Source of the DNA: Flavobacterium pallidum
GTDB lineage: Bacteria > Bacteroidota > Bacteroidia > Flavobacteriales > Flavobacteriaceae
Direction: 5' to 3'
Assembly (NCBI RefSeq): GCF_003097535.1
Contig: NZ_CP029187.1
Span: forward strand, 1,054,001-1,118,000
DNA: 64,000 nt
Shown: piece by piece, positions 36,967 to 46,752 of the stretch
How the letters are laid out: the number at the start of each line of letters is the position of its first letter
Numbering within the stretch: position 1 is the first letter of the stretch
Notes under the pieces: model-generated
What the model was told of the DNA's origin: nothing
The model's input: only the letters and a program-made list of their open reading frames with translations
Database searches by the model: none
Position numbers and translations under genes: made by a program

Positions 36967-39313
36967 TGCTCCTGATGTTTTCTATTGGCGGCGCAATAAT
37001 TTCCGGACGTCTCGGGCTTGCTTTTATTTTCATCCTCACAGCAACGGCATCATTCAATACAAACGGAGATGGCATTGTCGAAAGAGGCCTTTTCGCAATA
37101 CTGAACATTGGATTTTCCAATAAGTCAAAAGAGGATTCCAGCAGGCTCATATCAAAAACCGTATTCCTGTCGACAGCAAATGCCATTTCCAAAGGCTCAT
37201 TATCAACGACATAATACGATAAAATCCTTTTTCCTTTTCGCTTGTACAAAGATCCTTTTTGATTCAAATGTGCAATTCCGTTAGCTTTGAGGTTGTAAAG
37301 TTTCATTTTTTCCGCGGCAAAAATATCATAGCGGTTCACTTTCCTGTTCGGCGTGATTTTGATATTAAAATATCTGAAATTCCCAATAATGGTATCTTTT
37401 ATAAAATCAATCTGCGGCGCAGCCAAATCCTTCAATGGCGCTTCGGCACACCAACTGAAATCAGAATCATATTTGCTGTACAGCTTGTCCTTATTCAACA
37501 GTGTCGCTTTTTTAGGATGGTCGCCCAAGTACAGTTTTGTCCATTCATCAGGTTTGTTGTCATAAGTCGTCCAGTATGCTTTTTGCTTTTCCGCATCATA
37601 ATAGTACAGCAGGCTGTTCGGTTTCGCCTTGCCAGGTTCGAAACCGGAATGCATATGCGCATGCAGCATAAATCCAATCGAGCCCAATAAAAACACAACG
37701 ACCCATCGGCCTTTTGCAGCCATTGTCCCAAATACGGGCAACATCAGCCCGAAAACCAAAACCGCCAATGCCACCACCCCATACAACATCTTTAATCCCA
37801 AACCTACTGGCAAAGCCAATAAAAATGGGGCAACCAATGCCAGAGCGGGAATGGCTAATAGCACATTCAGGAATTGCGACGTTTTTTGTGTAACGATAAA
37901 ATAAGCGAACCCGATCAATGCCGCCAAAGTTGGGATAATGAAGAAACCCGCGCCTGGTAAAAAAGAGGCGATGCCGCCATTGATCAAAATCCATAGTAAA
38001 ATAGGAGCAACGGCATAGTTCATTGTTTGCATTTCAGGGATATTACGGCGATAAAACCACAACGCCGCAGCCAGTCCCAGCATAATAAAAGCAGCAATGT
38101 AATCATGGCCATTATAGGTAAATCCCTGTTGGATGTCCGTGTATTGCGGATAGGCTGCCAATATGGCCCTCCAACCCAAAAATGCCAAAATTCCCGCAAC
38201 GAAAACCGCACCTGAAAACACTAAAAATCCCCTCCCGATGTCTTTTCCATTCAAAACCCTTTTGCCGAAACCGACAAACAAAAGCCCACAAAAAATTACT
38301 ATCGATATGATGAATAAAGGAAAGTTCCAGGAAAACGGATAATTGATAAATCCATAAGGAATGTTAAAATACACCGAATCATCTGGAGTGTCCAGCGATG
38401 CCAAGTCAGCATCCGAGAAATGTTTCATCAAAGGCATCAGGTAACTTCCGTGGTGCGCCAATGACGCAGGATTAAGGTGTTGCAAATCATCCTGCTGCGT
38501 ATGGTAATTAAAATGATCATCAATAAAAGCGAAATTAAAGCCCTGGATTTTTCCATTCTCCCTGAAAACCGTCAGGTCGGTGTCATTAGGAAGCATCTTG
38601 TAAATGCTGTACATCAAGGAATTACAGGCAGGATAAGGGACATTTGATTCTGAAAAATGCCGCACCATTTCTGCGTTTCCCTTGTTAACTTCCATCAGCA
38701 TATATGACGGGCCGGAAGTGCCGCGCGCCTCAAAATTGATTACAGCCCCGACATTCCTGGCCAAAGCATGCTGCTGTACGAACAGCGCTGCGCCGTTCAA
38801 TCCTATTTCTTCCGCATCAGTAAACAAAATGACAATATCGTTTTTATGGACTGTCTTTTGATGCAGAAATGCCCTTACACCTTCCAGGATCGTCGCGACA
38901 CCACTTGCATCGTCCGCAGCACCGTAAGATTTCGAATGCGGGGCGCTGTCATAATGGGAAAGCAGCAACAGCGATTTTTCGCCGCCAGTGCCTTTCATCG
39001 TAGCAATGATATTTTTGGATTTTGTAAGGCTTCCCCATTCTGTAAGGCTGTATCCTTGCTGGATTTCGGTTTCTAATCCCAGGTTCTTAAGTTCCCCTGT
39101 GATGTATTCGGCAACGGCATCATGATTTGCTGAGCCGATATAGTGGGGTTTCTCAGCGATTTCAGCCACAATCTTTAAAGCGCGTTTCGTTGAGAACTCA
39201 GACATGGGCAGGTTTTGATCCGTAACCGAGTTCGGCATCATCGAATAAAAAATAAAAACAATGATGGCTGATAAAGCAAATATTGTGGGGAGGGAACCGA
39301 ATTTCTTTTTCAT
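36953..39313 (-). CDS. Membrane-bound M28 family zinc aminopeptidase
   Basis: 786 residues: an N-terminal anchor (about 8-26), then an M28 domain with zinc ligands H120 and D122 (LLLSHYDSAPHS), D134 (AADDASG) and E168/E169 (FTDAEEIGL). A block of about nine predicted membrane segments (about 330-570) follows, then a ~200-residue C-terminal extracytoplasmic domain. This matches Fxna/ERMP-like membrane M28 peptidases. It cuts N-terminal residues from peptides outside the cytoplasm; the substrate is unknown. The epimerase gene overlaps its end. Confidence 0.92.
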   Translation of the reverse strand: MKKKFGSLPTIFALSAIIVFIFYSMMPNSVTDQNLPMSEFSTKRALKIVAEIAEKPHYIGSANHDAVAEYITGELKNLGLETEIQQGYSLTEWGSLTKSKNIIATMKGTGGEKSLLLLSHYDSAPHSKSYGAADDASGVATILEGVRAFLHQKTVHKNDIVILFTDAEEIGLNGAALFVQQHALARNVGAVINFEARGTSGPSYMLMEVNKGNAEMVRHFSESNVPYPACNSLMYSIYKMLPNDTDLTVFRENGKIQGFNFAFIDDHFNYHTQQDDLQHLNPASLAHHGSYLMPLMKHFSDADLASLDTPDDSVYFNIPYGFINYPFSWNFPLFIISIVIFCGLLFVGFGKRVLNGKDIGRGFLVFSGAVFVAGILAFLGWRAILAAYPQYTDIQQGFTYNGHDYIAAFIMLGLAAALWFYRRNIPEMQTMNYAVAPILLWILINGGIASFLPGAGFFIIPTLAALIGFAYFIVTQKTSQFLNVLLAIPALALVAPFLLALPVGLGLKMLYGVVALAVLVFGLMLPVFGTMAAKGRWVVVFLLGSIGFMLHAHMHSGFEPGKAKPNSLLYYYDAEKQKAYWTTYDNKPDEWTKLYLGDHPKKATLLNKDKLYSKYDSDFSWCAEAPLKDLAAPQIDFIKDTIIGNFRYFNIKITPNRKVNRYDIFAAEKMKLYNLKANGIAHLNQKGSLYKRKGKRILSYYVVDNEPLEMAFAVDRNTVFDMSLLESSFDLLENPMFSIAKRPLSTMPSPFVLNDAVAVRMKIKASPRRPEIIAPPIENIRSNAEN

Positions 39314-39325
39314 GGGGATATGGGG

Positions 39326-39673
39326 TTAGGTTTCTTTCCTTACGAGCACATACCGCCCGTTTTTAAGTGCAAGATAACCCTGATCATACACAAAATGGTA
39401 CGTGTTTCCGGTTTTTGTCGTCAGGATATTCGTGAAAAAATCAAAATCGAAGCCCTTATGCAACAGCCGGGCCCGATCTGTTTTTGAAGTTCCCTGCGTG
39501 TTCAGCTCCGACAAAATGCGGTAATTCCGTCTCAGGGTGTTGTTTACGTTCCGCATAAAATTAGTCGTGTCTTTGTTGATTTTGTTGTTGTAGGCGTTGC
39601 GGCAAGCGTCGCTGCAGAATTTCTTATCCTCCCGGCCCACTACTTTTTCATGGCATTCAAGGCAATTTTTCAT
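39326..39673 (-). CDS. Small zinc-ribbon protein, unknown function
   Basis: 115 residues. A four-cysteine zinc ribbon is at the N-terminus (C4, C7, C20, C24: NCLECHEKV...FCSDAC). The rest is basic and helical (RNYRILSEL) with a C-terminal LALKNGRYVLVRKET strand. It is a DNA- or RNA-binding candidate from zinc content and charge, but no family is recognised. It starts 12 bp upstream of the M28 peptidase gene and may form an operon with it. Confidence 0.75.
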   Translation of the reverse strand: MKNCLECHEKVVGREDKKFCSDACRNAYNNKINKDTTNFMRNVNNTLRRNYRILSELNTQGTSKTDRARLLHKGFDFDFFTNILTTKTGNTYHFVYDQGYLALKNGRYVLVRKET

Positions 39674-39703
39674 GGCTTTTACATTTTTATGGTTGGTATT
39701 TTC

Positions 39704-39781
39704 AGGAGCTGTTCCCGCTGTCCGCTATATCTTTTTCCTGCTAAAGGAGCAGGAAAAAGGATGCCGCTTCCATCGGGGCTA
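39704..39781. repeat. Dispersed structured element, copy 2
   Basis: This is the partner of the element at 18171-18249: same AGGAGC, TCCCGCTGTCCGCT and 27-nt right end, same 69-nt core. The central hairpin is CCTGCT/AGCAGG, different in sequence but equal in pairing to copy 1. It lies in the 321-bp gene-free gap between the zinc-ribbon gene and ssb. Confidence 0.75.
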
Positions 39782-39895
39782 CACAGTAAATACCTTGTGT
39801 TAATGGCGTTTAAGACTTTTAAAGTCAACCAAATATAATAATAATTATTCATTTGCAAACGCTTGCAATCAACAGCAAACGAATTTAAACGTTTG

Positions 39896-39907
39896 TTAAC
39901 CGGTTAA
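39896..39907. promoter_or_regulatory. 12-bp palindrome upstream of ssb, possible operator
   Basis: TTAACCGGTTAA is a perfect palindrome about 90 bp before the ssb start. It sits beside short repeats of CAAACG/CGTTTG. A site for a dimeric regulator is possible; no candidate regulator is adjacent. Confidence 0.35.
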
Positions 39908-39994
39908 ATAAAGCCAAATGGAAAACCTTTGCCAAACCGGAACCAAGTGCAGGGTTTCGGCATGAAACAAGACAATAACAAAATTTGAAAAGCC

Positions 39995-40327
39995 ATGAAC
40001 ACATTAAGGAACAAAGTACAATTGATCGGGCATGCCGGAGGCGACCCGGAAATAACGGAATTCGCAGAAGGCAGGAAAAAAGCCATCCTGACGCTGGCGA
40101 CCCATGAAACATACAAGAATGATAAAGGTGAAAAAGTCGAGGAAACCCAATGGCACCGGATCATTGCGTGGGGAAAGATTGCGGCTTTAATAGAAAAATA
40201 TGTCCCGAAAGGCAAAGAAATCGCAGTCGAAGGAAAACTAACGCACCGGAGTTATGATGATAAAAACGGCGAAAAGCGTTACATCACGGAAGTAGTTGTG
40301 AACGAATTACTCTTACTGGGAAAATAA
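39995..40327 (+). CDS. ssb: Single-stranded DNA-binding protein, short form
   Basis: 110 residues with the SSB OB-fold (NKVQLIGHAGGDPEITEF, WHRIIAWGKIAALIEKYVPKG, EGKLTHRSYDDKNGEKRY). It ends at LLLLGK with no glycine-rich linker and no acidic DDDIPF-type tail, so it lacks the usual partner-binding peptide. This suggests a secondary SSB rather than the main replication SSB. It is monocistronic between two minus-strand genes. Confidence 0.92.
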   Translation: MNTLRNKVQLIGHAGGDPEITEFAEGRKKAILTLATHETYKNDKGEKVEETQWHRIIAWGKIAALIEKYVPKGKEIAVEGKLTHRSYDDKNGEKRYITEVVVNELLLLGK

Positions 40328-40335
40328 ACTGCAAA

Positions 40336-41763
40336 TTAGTCTACGCCGCCATCGCTGAATTTACGCAGCACATATCGCTTGCCTTTTTTCTCATAGTATG
40401 CCAGGATGTAAAAATCCTTATATCGGAACACATCTGTAAGCATAATGGCATCGTTATCATCAAGGAATTGGGAAATATAATCATCAGCCAGAATTTCCGG
40501 CTGCGAATCCAGGTGCCTGAACTGTTCATCAAAAACCGATTCAAAATATACGGATTGTGCAGTGTCATTGTCAAATAAATTAACAACGTCACCGCTTCCT
40601 CCGTAAGCTATGGAGCCTGCACCTAAAGCCACACCCAGGATGAGGTTGCCGGCAGTCGTAGTTTCACGCAATCCGCCAATGGTGATCAGGGTGTTTTTAG
40701 TCATTGTGGTATAAACCGTCATTCCGACCTGCGAAGAGTCCAGTTTCCTGAAGAATTTTTTCACACTGATTTCTGATGGCTGCCTTTTTCCGGTCCTGCT
40801 CCATAGCGTTGAATGCCTGAAGGTTATTGTGTCGTTGATGGAAACTTCATGAGTTTGCGGAATATCTGGCTTTGACAAATCAGTGGAAGAAAGCATTAGT
40901 TTTTCTTCGTTGAATTTCAATTGGTACAACCGATTGGAATTATAATAAGAGTTTGACTGTTCTGAAACCTTCGGGTTTTGCGGATTAATGACAGGATGGA
41001 GAAAATCGGTTTTATTAACCGAAAAATCATTAAGGTTAATCTGGAATAAGGAAGTTAATTTTGGATTGGTATCAATGGTAAGGATGATTTTTCCGGTTTC
41101 GATAAATAGTTTCGTTTTCTGTATTCCTGAAGCAAGTGCATTGACGGATTGGGTTTCCAGTTTTTCAATCGGGAATCTGGAAAGCAAGTCTGAAAATGAA
41201 ATCGTCTCCGCTCTTTCGTCGGCAAACTCAAAACCGGAAAAGTCAATGGTTTGCTGTAAAAGAGATCCGTTGCTAAAGATATAAAATTTTAGATTTGATG
41301 CTTTTTGCAGCGTGGTGATTGCGTAAAAGATACCATCCTGAGTAAAACTGCAGATGAAATTTTCACCTTTAGGAATGAAGTCATGGGTTTTAACTGAAGT
41401 CGATTTGTCTTCCAGATCAAAGACAATCTGCTGTACTTTTTTTAAGTCGGTATCGGCCAGCAAAAGAACTGGATTATTTCCTTCAAAAGCATATCCGATG
41501 AATGACAGAGATTGCTTGTCCGGAAAATCCACACTGAGTGTATCACGCAGAAACAGCGCGTTGTTATAATGCAATAAATGAATTTTTTCCTTATCAGCCA
41601 CAAATGCATAGACCTCATTTGTTTTTCTGTTCACGGCATTCATTGCCTGATGCGAATCACTGTTTTTTTTCAATTCCAGCGGAGTGGAAACCAATAAGGT
41701 TTGTGAGGAAGCCAGATTGGCAAAGAATAAAAAAAGTATCGTTAACCGTAGCATGTGAATCAT
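40336..41763 (-). CDS. Secreted hypothetical protein
   Basis: 475 residues from the ATG at 41763 (an upstream TTG and a downstream ATG are alternatives). A signal peptide is visible (LFLFFANLASSQ). The body is a string of beta-forming segments without a family motif I can name; the repeated short strands with Asp/Asn turns suggest a beta-propeller. No T9SS sorting domain is present. Confidence 0.65.
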   Translation of the reverse strand: MIHMLRLTILFLFFANLASSQTLLVSTPLELKKNSDSHQAMNAVNRKTNEVYAFVADKEKIHLLHYNNALFLRDTLSVDFPDKQSLSFIGYAFEGNNPVLLLADTDLKKVQQIVFDLEDKSTSVKTHDFIPKGENFICSFTQDGIFYAITTLQKASNLKFYIFSNGSLLQQTIDFSGFEFADERAETISFSDLLSRFPIEKLETQSVNALASGIQKTKLFIETGKIILTIDTNPKLTSLFQINLNDFSVNKTDFLHPVINPQNPKVSEQSNSYYNSNRLYQLKFNEEKLMLSSTDLSKPDIPQTHEVSINDTITFRHSTLWSRTGKRQPSEISVKKFFRKLDSSQVGMTVYTTMTKNTLITIGGLRETTTAGNLILGVALGAGSIAYGGSGDVVNLFDNDTAQSVYFESVFDEQFRHLDSQPEILADDYISQFLDDNDAIMLTDVFRYKDFYILAYYEKKGKRYVLRKFSDGGVD

Positions 41764-41802
41764 TTTCAAAATAAATTTTTATCCTGAACGTGAAATTAAG
41801 CA

Positions 41803-42435
41803 TTATATATTCATCAGCTCCTGAAAATACTCAATAAATTGACCCACATGTAGCCCATCCATCAAGCCGTGGTGTACATGAACTGACATGGGCATTGTTT
41901 TTGTCCCGTTTTGGTCAGTTGTCACTTTTCCAAAAGAAATTTTCGGGCAACTATCAGGAAATGAAAAGCTCCGGGCATGTGACAAAGACGTGAATTTAAC
42001 CCAGGGCAACGCTGAAAAATGAATCAGGCTGTCTTCGTCAAAGGATCTGGTGAAAAGTCCGGGGGTGTTTTTGACACGGTTAATTTCCACCAAAGCATTT
42101 TGTGAAAACACATCGAAATCCACATGAAAAGCAATCAATGAAAATCCGAATGAACCATCATCACGCGAAATGGTCGCCGATCCATGGATGGTTTCATGAA
42201 TGATGACTTTTTCATCTTCGATCCTGTACCTAAAAGCTTCAATGGCATTCACTGCACTCAAGGTTTTGTGCAGGTAGTAAAGAAAAAATGAATCACCATG
42301 TTCTTTGCTTATTGTATAGGCTTTGGTGCAATCGATATCCACGACGGCACCAAAAAAAGGCTCGTCAAATTTGCGGAAGAATTCGAAATGGGCTGCCCTG
42401 GGCCATGAATCAAGGTCAAGATATTGCTTCATCAT
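41803..42435 (-). CDS. Chloramphenicol acetyltransferase-family (CatA-like) protein
   Basis: 210 residues, the CAT trimer-fold size. The catalytic motif HHxxxDG is intact (HHGLMDGLHVG, His about 189, Asp about 193). WPRAAHFEFFRKFDEPFF matches the CAT N-terminus and PWVKFTSLSHAR the substrate-binding region. It may acetylate a natural hydroxyl compound rather than chloramphenicol. It overlaps the upstream HAD gene by 4 bp, so they form one transcript. Confidence 0.88.
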   Translation of the reverse strand: MMKQYLDLDSWPRAAHFEFFRKFDEPFFGAVVDIDCTKAYTISKEHGDSFFLYYLHKTLSAVNAIEAFRYRIEDEKVIIHETIHGSATISRDDGSFGFSLIAFHVDFDVFSQNALVEINRVKNTPGLFTRSFDEDSLIHFSALPWVKFTSLSHARSFSFPDSCPKISFGKVTTDQNGTKTMPMSVHVHHGLMDGLHVGQFIEYFQELMNI

Positions 42436-43118
42436 TGGAAAAGGTAAAGGACATCCTTGATTTTTTCAAAGTCTCGGAAATTCTCATGAACCACCTGATG
42501 GTCGATTTTCTCATGAGCCCAGGTTGTATGGAACGGAATATGAATGGCATGCCCGCCGATTCCCAAAACCGGGAGTACATCCGACTTTAAGGAATTTCCA
42601 ATCATAAGGAATTCAGAGGGATGAATGTCAAGGCGTTTCACCAGATCGGAATAATCGACTTCCTGCTTGTCCGACATCACTTCAATATGATGGAAATATT
42701 TCCCCAATCCCGAATTGTGGAGTTTACGCCTTTGGTCCAGTAAGTCCCCTTTTGTTGCTACGACAATTTTATATTTCGGGTTCAGGGTTTCAAGCACTTC
42801 TTCCACGCCATCGAGTAATTCAATTGGTTTTTCCAGAAGTTCCTTTCCATATTGGATAATCTTGGCAATCACCTCATTGCTGATGGTGTTGTTCGAAATT
42901 TGCAAAGCCGCTTCAATCATGGAGAGTATATAGCCTTTAATGCCATAACCGTACAAACGAAGATTGGCAATCTCAGTCTTAAAAAGTTCCTGTGATAAGG
43001 TGTGCCTTGACAAATATGGTGCCAGCAATTCACAGAATTTTTCTTCAGTTTCCTGGAAATAAGGCTCATTTACCCAAAGGGTGTCGTCAGCATCGAAGGC
43101 GATTACTTTGATATTCAT
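42432..43118 (-). CDS. HAD family phosphatase
   Basis: 228 residues. The nucleophile motif DxDxT is D9-A-D11-D-T (VIAFDADDTLW); motif II and III are VVATKGDLLDQRR and MIGNSLKSDVLPV. A cap domain lies between. The substrate is unknown. The stop codon overlaps the CAT-like gene start (ATGA), and no promoter box is visible directly upstream. Confidence 0.9.
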   Translation of the reverse strand: MNIKVIAFDADDTLWVNEPYFQETEEKFCELLAPYLSRHTLSQELFKTEIANLRLYGYGIKGYILSMIEAALQISNNTISNEVIAKIIQYGKELLEKPIELLDGVEEVLETLNPKYKIVVATKGDLLDQRRKLHNSGLGKYFHHIEVMSDKQEVDYSDLVKRLDIHPSEFLMIGNSLKSDVLPVLGIGGHAIHIPFHTTWAHEKIDHQVVHENFRDFEKIKDVLYLFQ

Positions 43119-43166
43119 AATATGTTGAATTGTCCCGGAGAAATCCCAGTGTTTCTCAAAGCAGGA

Positions 43167-45239
43167 TTAATTTATAGTTTCACCATTCCCAACACCATCG
43201 GTATCCGGATTCACAAAAACCAGTTTGCCTTCAGCATTGTTTGTCATCAGGATCATGCCCTGGCTTTCCGTGCCGCGCAGGTTCCTTGGGGCAAGATTCA
43301 CAAGAACAGTTACCTTCTTGCCAATGACTTCTTCGGGAGAAAAACTTTCGGCTATACCCGAAACGATTGTCCTGATGTCAATGCCGGTGTCGATTTTTAA
43401 AATCAGCAGTTTGTTTGCTTTAGGCATTTTCTCGGCTTCTAAAATGGTTCCGACACGCAAATCCATTTTTGCAAAATCCTCATATTGGATTAATTCTTTC
43501 TGTGCTTCCACTTTTTTGTTTTCAGCTTTATTCGCGGTTTTTGTTGCCTCAAGTTTGTCAACCTGTTTTTGGATTTCGTCATCTTCTATTTTTGCAAAAA
43601 GCAATTCCGCTGCACCTAGTAGTGTTCCTGGTGAAAGTATCGTTTGCGGTTTGGCCACCTCTTCCCAGTCGTTTACTTCTTCCGGACTTACATGTATGCC
43701 CAGCATGCGTTTCAGTTTTTCAGAAGTGAACGGTAAGAATGGTTCAGCCAGGACGGCCAAAGCAGTGGCAATCTGCAGTGCGACGAACATTTGTGTTTTT
43801 ACCCGTTCTGGATTTTCTTTCACCATTTTCCATGGCTCTTCATCAGCCAGGTATTTATTGCCGAGGCGCGCCACATTCATTACTTCGCCCAGCGCTTCCC
43901 TGAAACGGTAGCGCTCCACAGAACTTGAAATGACTGCCGGGTAAGCACGCATTTCGGTTAATGTCTGTTCGTCGATTTCGGTAAAATCATTTGGTTCAGG
44001 AACGATTCCGTTATAATATTTATGTGTCAAGACCACAACGCGGTTGATGAAATTCCCAAGAACAGCAACCAATTCGTTGTTATTGCGTGCCTGGAAATCC
44101 TTCCAGGTAAAATCATTGTCCTTGGTTTCCGGAGCATTTGACGTTAGTGCATAACGCAATACATCCTGCTTGTCCGGAAAGTCTTCAAGGTATTCATGCA
44201 GCCACACTGCCCAGTTTTTGGACGTTGATAACTTGTTGCCTTCGAGGTTCAGGAATTCATTAGCAGGAACGTTGTCAGGTAAAATAAAAGACCCTTCTGC
44301 TTTAAGCATGGCTGGAAAAATCACACAATGGAACACGATATTGTCTTTTCCGATAAAATGTACCAGTTTCGTGTCGGCGCTTTTCCAGTATGGTTCCCAG
44401 TCTTTTCCTTCACGTTCTGCCCATTCCTTGGTCGAAGAAATGTAACCGATCGGGGCGTCAAACCATACGTATAAAACTTTTCCTTCAGCGCCTTCCACAG
44501 GAACCGGAATACCCCAATCGAGGTCGCGCGTTACGGCACGTGGTTTCAGGCCATCGTCAAGCCAGCTTTTTACCTGACCTAAAACGTTGGTTTTCCAGTC
44601 CTTAGCGTGGTCTTTAAGAATCCATTCTTTCAGGAACGTATCGTACTGATCTAAAGGCAAAAACCAATGTTTGGTTTCCTTCAAAACAGGCGTTTCACCG
44701 GTAATAGTAGATTTTGGGTTAATTAAATCGGTAGCGTTCAGGGTCGATCCGCAACGTTCGCACTGGTCGCCATACGCTTCCTCATTCCCGCATTTAGGGC
44801 AGGTTCCGGTTACGAAACGATCGGCAAGGAACTGTTCGGCTTTGGCATCATATAATTGTTCGGTAACTTCTTCAATAAACTGGCTGTTATCATACAGTTT
44901 CCTGAAAAATGCCGAAGCCGTTTCATGATGTACCTTGGATGAAGTGCGCGAATAATTGTCAAACGAAATTCCAAAATCGGCAAAGGATTTACGGATGATG
45001 CCGTCATATTTATCGATGACTTCCTGCGGCGTAATGCCTTCTTTTTTGGCTTTCATCGATATCGCCACGCCGTGTTCATCGCTTCCGCAGATAAACGCCA
45101 CATCCTTTCCCTGGATGCGCAGGTAACGCGAATAAATATCGGAAGGCACATAAACGCCTGCGAGGTGCCCGATGTGGATGGGGCCATTTGTATAAGGTAA
45201 AGCGGCCGTAACCGTGTATCTTTTTGGATTTTGTATCAT
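43167..45239 (-). CDS. metG: Methionyl-tRNA synthetase
   Basis: 690 residues, the long MetRS form. HIGH motif at 22-25 (PIHIGHLAG), zinc knuckle [23 protein letters not shown]-type motif as KLSTSKN ([12 protein letters not shown]), the anticodon-binding helical domain with [10 protein letters not shown], and the C-terminal EMAP/OB tRNA-binding domain ([20 protein letters not shown]). It charges tRNA-Met. It has a -7 box upstream and is divergent from the LD-carboxypeptidase gene. Confidence 0.98.
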   Translation of the reverse strand: MIQNPKRYTVTAALPYTNGPIHIGHLAGVYVPSDIYSRYLRIQGKDVAFICGSDEHGVAISMKAKKEGITPQEVIDKYDGIIRKSFADFGISFDNYSRTSSKVHHETASAFFRKLYDNSQFIEEVTEQLYDAKAEQFLADRFVTGTCPKCGNEEAYGDQCERCGSTLNATDLINPKSTITGETPVLKETKHWFLPLDQYDTFLKEWILKDHAKDWKTNVLGQVKSWLDDGLKPRAVTRDLDWGIPVPVEGAEGKVLYVWFDAPIGYISSTKEWAEREGKDWEPYWKSADTKLVHFIGKDNIVFHCVIFPAMLKAEGSFILPDNVPANEFLNLEGNKLSTSKNWAVWLHEYLEDFPDKQDVLRYALTSNAPETKDNDFTWKDFQARNNNELVAVLGNFINRVVVLTHKYYNGIVPEPNDFTEIDEQTLTEMRAYPAVISSSVERYRFREALGEVMNVARLGNKYLADEEPWKMVKENPERVKTQMFVALQIATALAVLAEPFLPFTSEKLKRMLGIHVSPEEVNDWEEVAKPQTILSPGTLLGAAELLFAKIEDDEIQKQVDKLEATKTANKAENKKVEAQKELIQYEDFAKMDLRVGTILEAEKMPKANKLLILKIDTGIDIRTIVSGIAESFSPEEVIGKKVTVLVNLAPRNLRGTESQGMILMTNNAEGKLVFVNPDTDGVGNGETIN

Positions 45240-45259
45240 AATTCTTGAGAAATTGACTG

Positions 45260-45267
45260 CAAAAGTA
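45260..45267 (-). promoter_or_regulatory. -7 box for metG
   Basis: CAAAAGTA reads TACTTTTG on the minus strand (TAnnTTTG), 20 bp before the start. Confidence 0.55.
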
Positions 45268-45321
45268 CGGATTTTAACGATGTCGGAATAACAACAGTTC
45301 AGGTTGCATAAAAATTATTGA

Positions 45322-45329
45322 TACTTTTG
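45322..45329 (+). promoter_or_regulatory. -7 box for the LD-carboxypeptidase gene
   Basis: TACTTTTG matches TAnnTTTG, 20 bp before the ATG at 45350. A TTG at 45304 may act as -33 at a somewhat short spacing. Confidence 0.55.
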
Positions 45330-45349
45330 TCTGAACCGATTTTTAAACA

Positions 45350-46324
45350 ATGAAATACCCGAAAGCCTTGCTTCTACTATTTTGCTTTGGATTTTTCATT
45401 TCCGAAAATACTCAAGCACAACGAAAAATGATTACACCTGAATTCTTAAAGAAAGGCGATACGGTAGGCATTTTGGCTACCGCCAGGAAAATTGAACTCG
45501 CCACGCTGCAACCCGGAATCAAATTGCTTGAAAGCTGGGGATTGCATGTTGCGATCGGGAAAACGATCGGGAAGGAAGACCATCAGCTCGCCGGTGCCGA
45601 CTGGCTGCGAGCCACCGATTTCCAGGACATGATGGACAACCCGGCCATAAAAGCCATCTGGGCAGGAAAAGGCGGATATGGGACAGTAAGGATTATCGAC
45701 AGGCTTGATTTTACAAAATTTAAGAAAAATCCGAAATGGGTCATTGGCTTCAGCGACATGACGGTTTTACACAGCCACATCAACAACATGGGCATCGAAA
45801 CGATGCACGCACTGATGACAATGAATGCCAAAACGGCCACGCCTGAAGCAATCGAATCTTTGCGTAAGGCACTGTTCGGGGAAAAGCTTGAATACACTTT
45901 GCCGTCACATGCTTACAACAAAACAGGAAAAGCTTCAGGGGAGCTAGTCGGCGGAAACCTGTCTGTATTATACAGTATTTTAGGCTCAAAATCAGAAGTG
46001 GATTACAAAGGGAAAATCCTTTTCATCGAAGACCTGGACGAATATCTATACCACATCGACCGCATGATGATGAACCTGAAGCGCAACGGCTACTTTGACG
46101 GACTGAAAGCCGTAATCGTAGGCGGCATGACCGAAATGAAGGACAATGACATCCCGTGGGGGAAAGATGCGCTGCAGATTATCCAGGATATCCTTAAGGA
46201 TTATAAAATTCCGGTGATTTATAATTTCCCGGCAGGGCACATCAAAGACAATCATGCGATGATTTTTGGAAAAACGGTTTCCGTCGATGTGTCCGAAAAA
46301 GGTTCAAAAGTCAACTTCGAATAA
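45350..46324 (+). CDS. LD-carboxypeptidase (S66 family muramoyltetrapeptide carboxypeptidase)
   Basis: 324 residues with a signal peptide (cleavage near TQA-QR). The Ser-Glu-His triad is S135 (VIGFSDMTVLHSH), Glu in LFIEDLDEYLYHIDRM and His in PAGHIKDNHAM. S66 enzymes cut the terminal D-Ala from tetrapeptide stems of peptidoglycan. The signal peptide places it in the periplasm, whereas E. coli LdcA is cytoplasmic. The heptamer repeat begins in its stop codon and yraN follows. Confidence 0.92.
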   Translation: MKYPKALLLLFCFGFFISENTQAQRKMITPEFLKKGDTVGILATARKIELATLQPGIKLLESWGLHVAIGKTIGKEDHQLAGADWLRATDFQDMMDNPAIKAIWAGKGGYGTVRIIDRLDFTKFKKNPKWVIGFSDMTVLHSHINNMGIETMHALMTMNAKTATPEAIESLRKALFGEKLEYTLPSHAYNKTGKASGELVGGNLSVLYSILGSKSEVDYKGKILFIEDLDEYLYHIDRMMMNLKRNGYFDGLKAVIVGGMTEMKDNDIPWGKDALQIIQDILKDYKIPVIYNFPAGHIKDNHAMIFGKTVSVDVSEKGSKVNFE

Positions 46325-46357
46325 CTGCCTACTGCCACTGTCCACTGAAAACTAAAA
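46323..46357 (+). repeat. Heptamer tandem repeat between the LD-carboxypeptidase gene and yraN
   Basis: Five degenerate 7-bp words (AACTGCC, TACTGCC, ACTGTCC, ACTGAAA, ACTAAAA) fill the entire gap, beginning in the LD-carboxypeptidase stop and ending 1 bp before the yraN ATG. Confidence 0.8.
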
Positions 46358-46358
46358 A

Positions 46359-46718
46359 ATGGCCTCCCATAACGAATTAGGAAAACTTGGAGAAGAACTG
46401 GCTGTGGCGTTTCTGCAGAAAGCAGGCTATGGAATCCTGGAAACCAACTGGGAATTCCAGAAAGCGGAAATCGATATTATTGCGCGCAAAGAAAATATAT
46501 TGGCCATTGTTGAAGTCAAGACCAGGTCATCTGTTGATTTCGGGTTGCCGCAGGAATTCGTGAAGCCTAAAAAGATCAAACTTCTGGTCAAAGCCGTCAA
46601 CCAATATGTTGAAGATAATGACCTGGATATGCAGGTCCGATTTGACATTATTGCCATCCACGCGACTAACAATCAATTTATTATTGAGCATCTTGAAGAC
46701 GCTTTTTATCATTTTTAG
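46359..46718 (+). CDS. YraN family protein (UPF0102, endonuclease-like)
   Basis: 119 residues, the family length. The conserved core is LGKLGEELAVAFLQKAGYGILETNW, AEIDIIARKENILAIVEVKTRS and PKKIKLLVKAVNQYV. D-x-D-I-I and E-V-K form a PD-(D/E)xK-like nuclease core. Function remains unclear. It is co-directional with the LD-carboxypeptidase gene. Confidence 0.93.
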   Translation: MASHNELGKLGEELAVAFLQKAGYGILETNWEFQKAEIDIIARKENILAIVEVKTRSSVDFGLPQEFVKPKKIKLLVKAVNQYVEDNDLDMQVRFDIIAIHATNNQFIIEHLEDAFYHF

Positions 46719-46752
46719 CGTGTTATATTTGTAACAAATTGTTTTTTAATTG

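Noticed and set aside
41803..42435. Chloramphenicol resistance gene
   Set aside because: The CAT fold and HHxxxDG motif are present, but it sits in an operon with a HAD phosphatase in a chromosomal context, so antibiotic resistance cannot be claimed.
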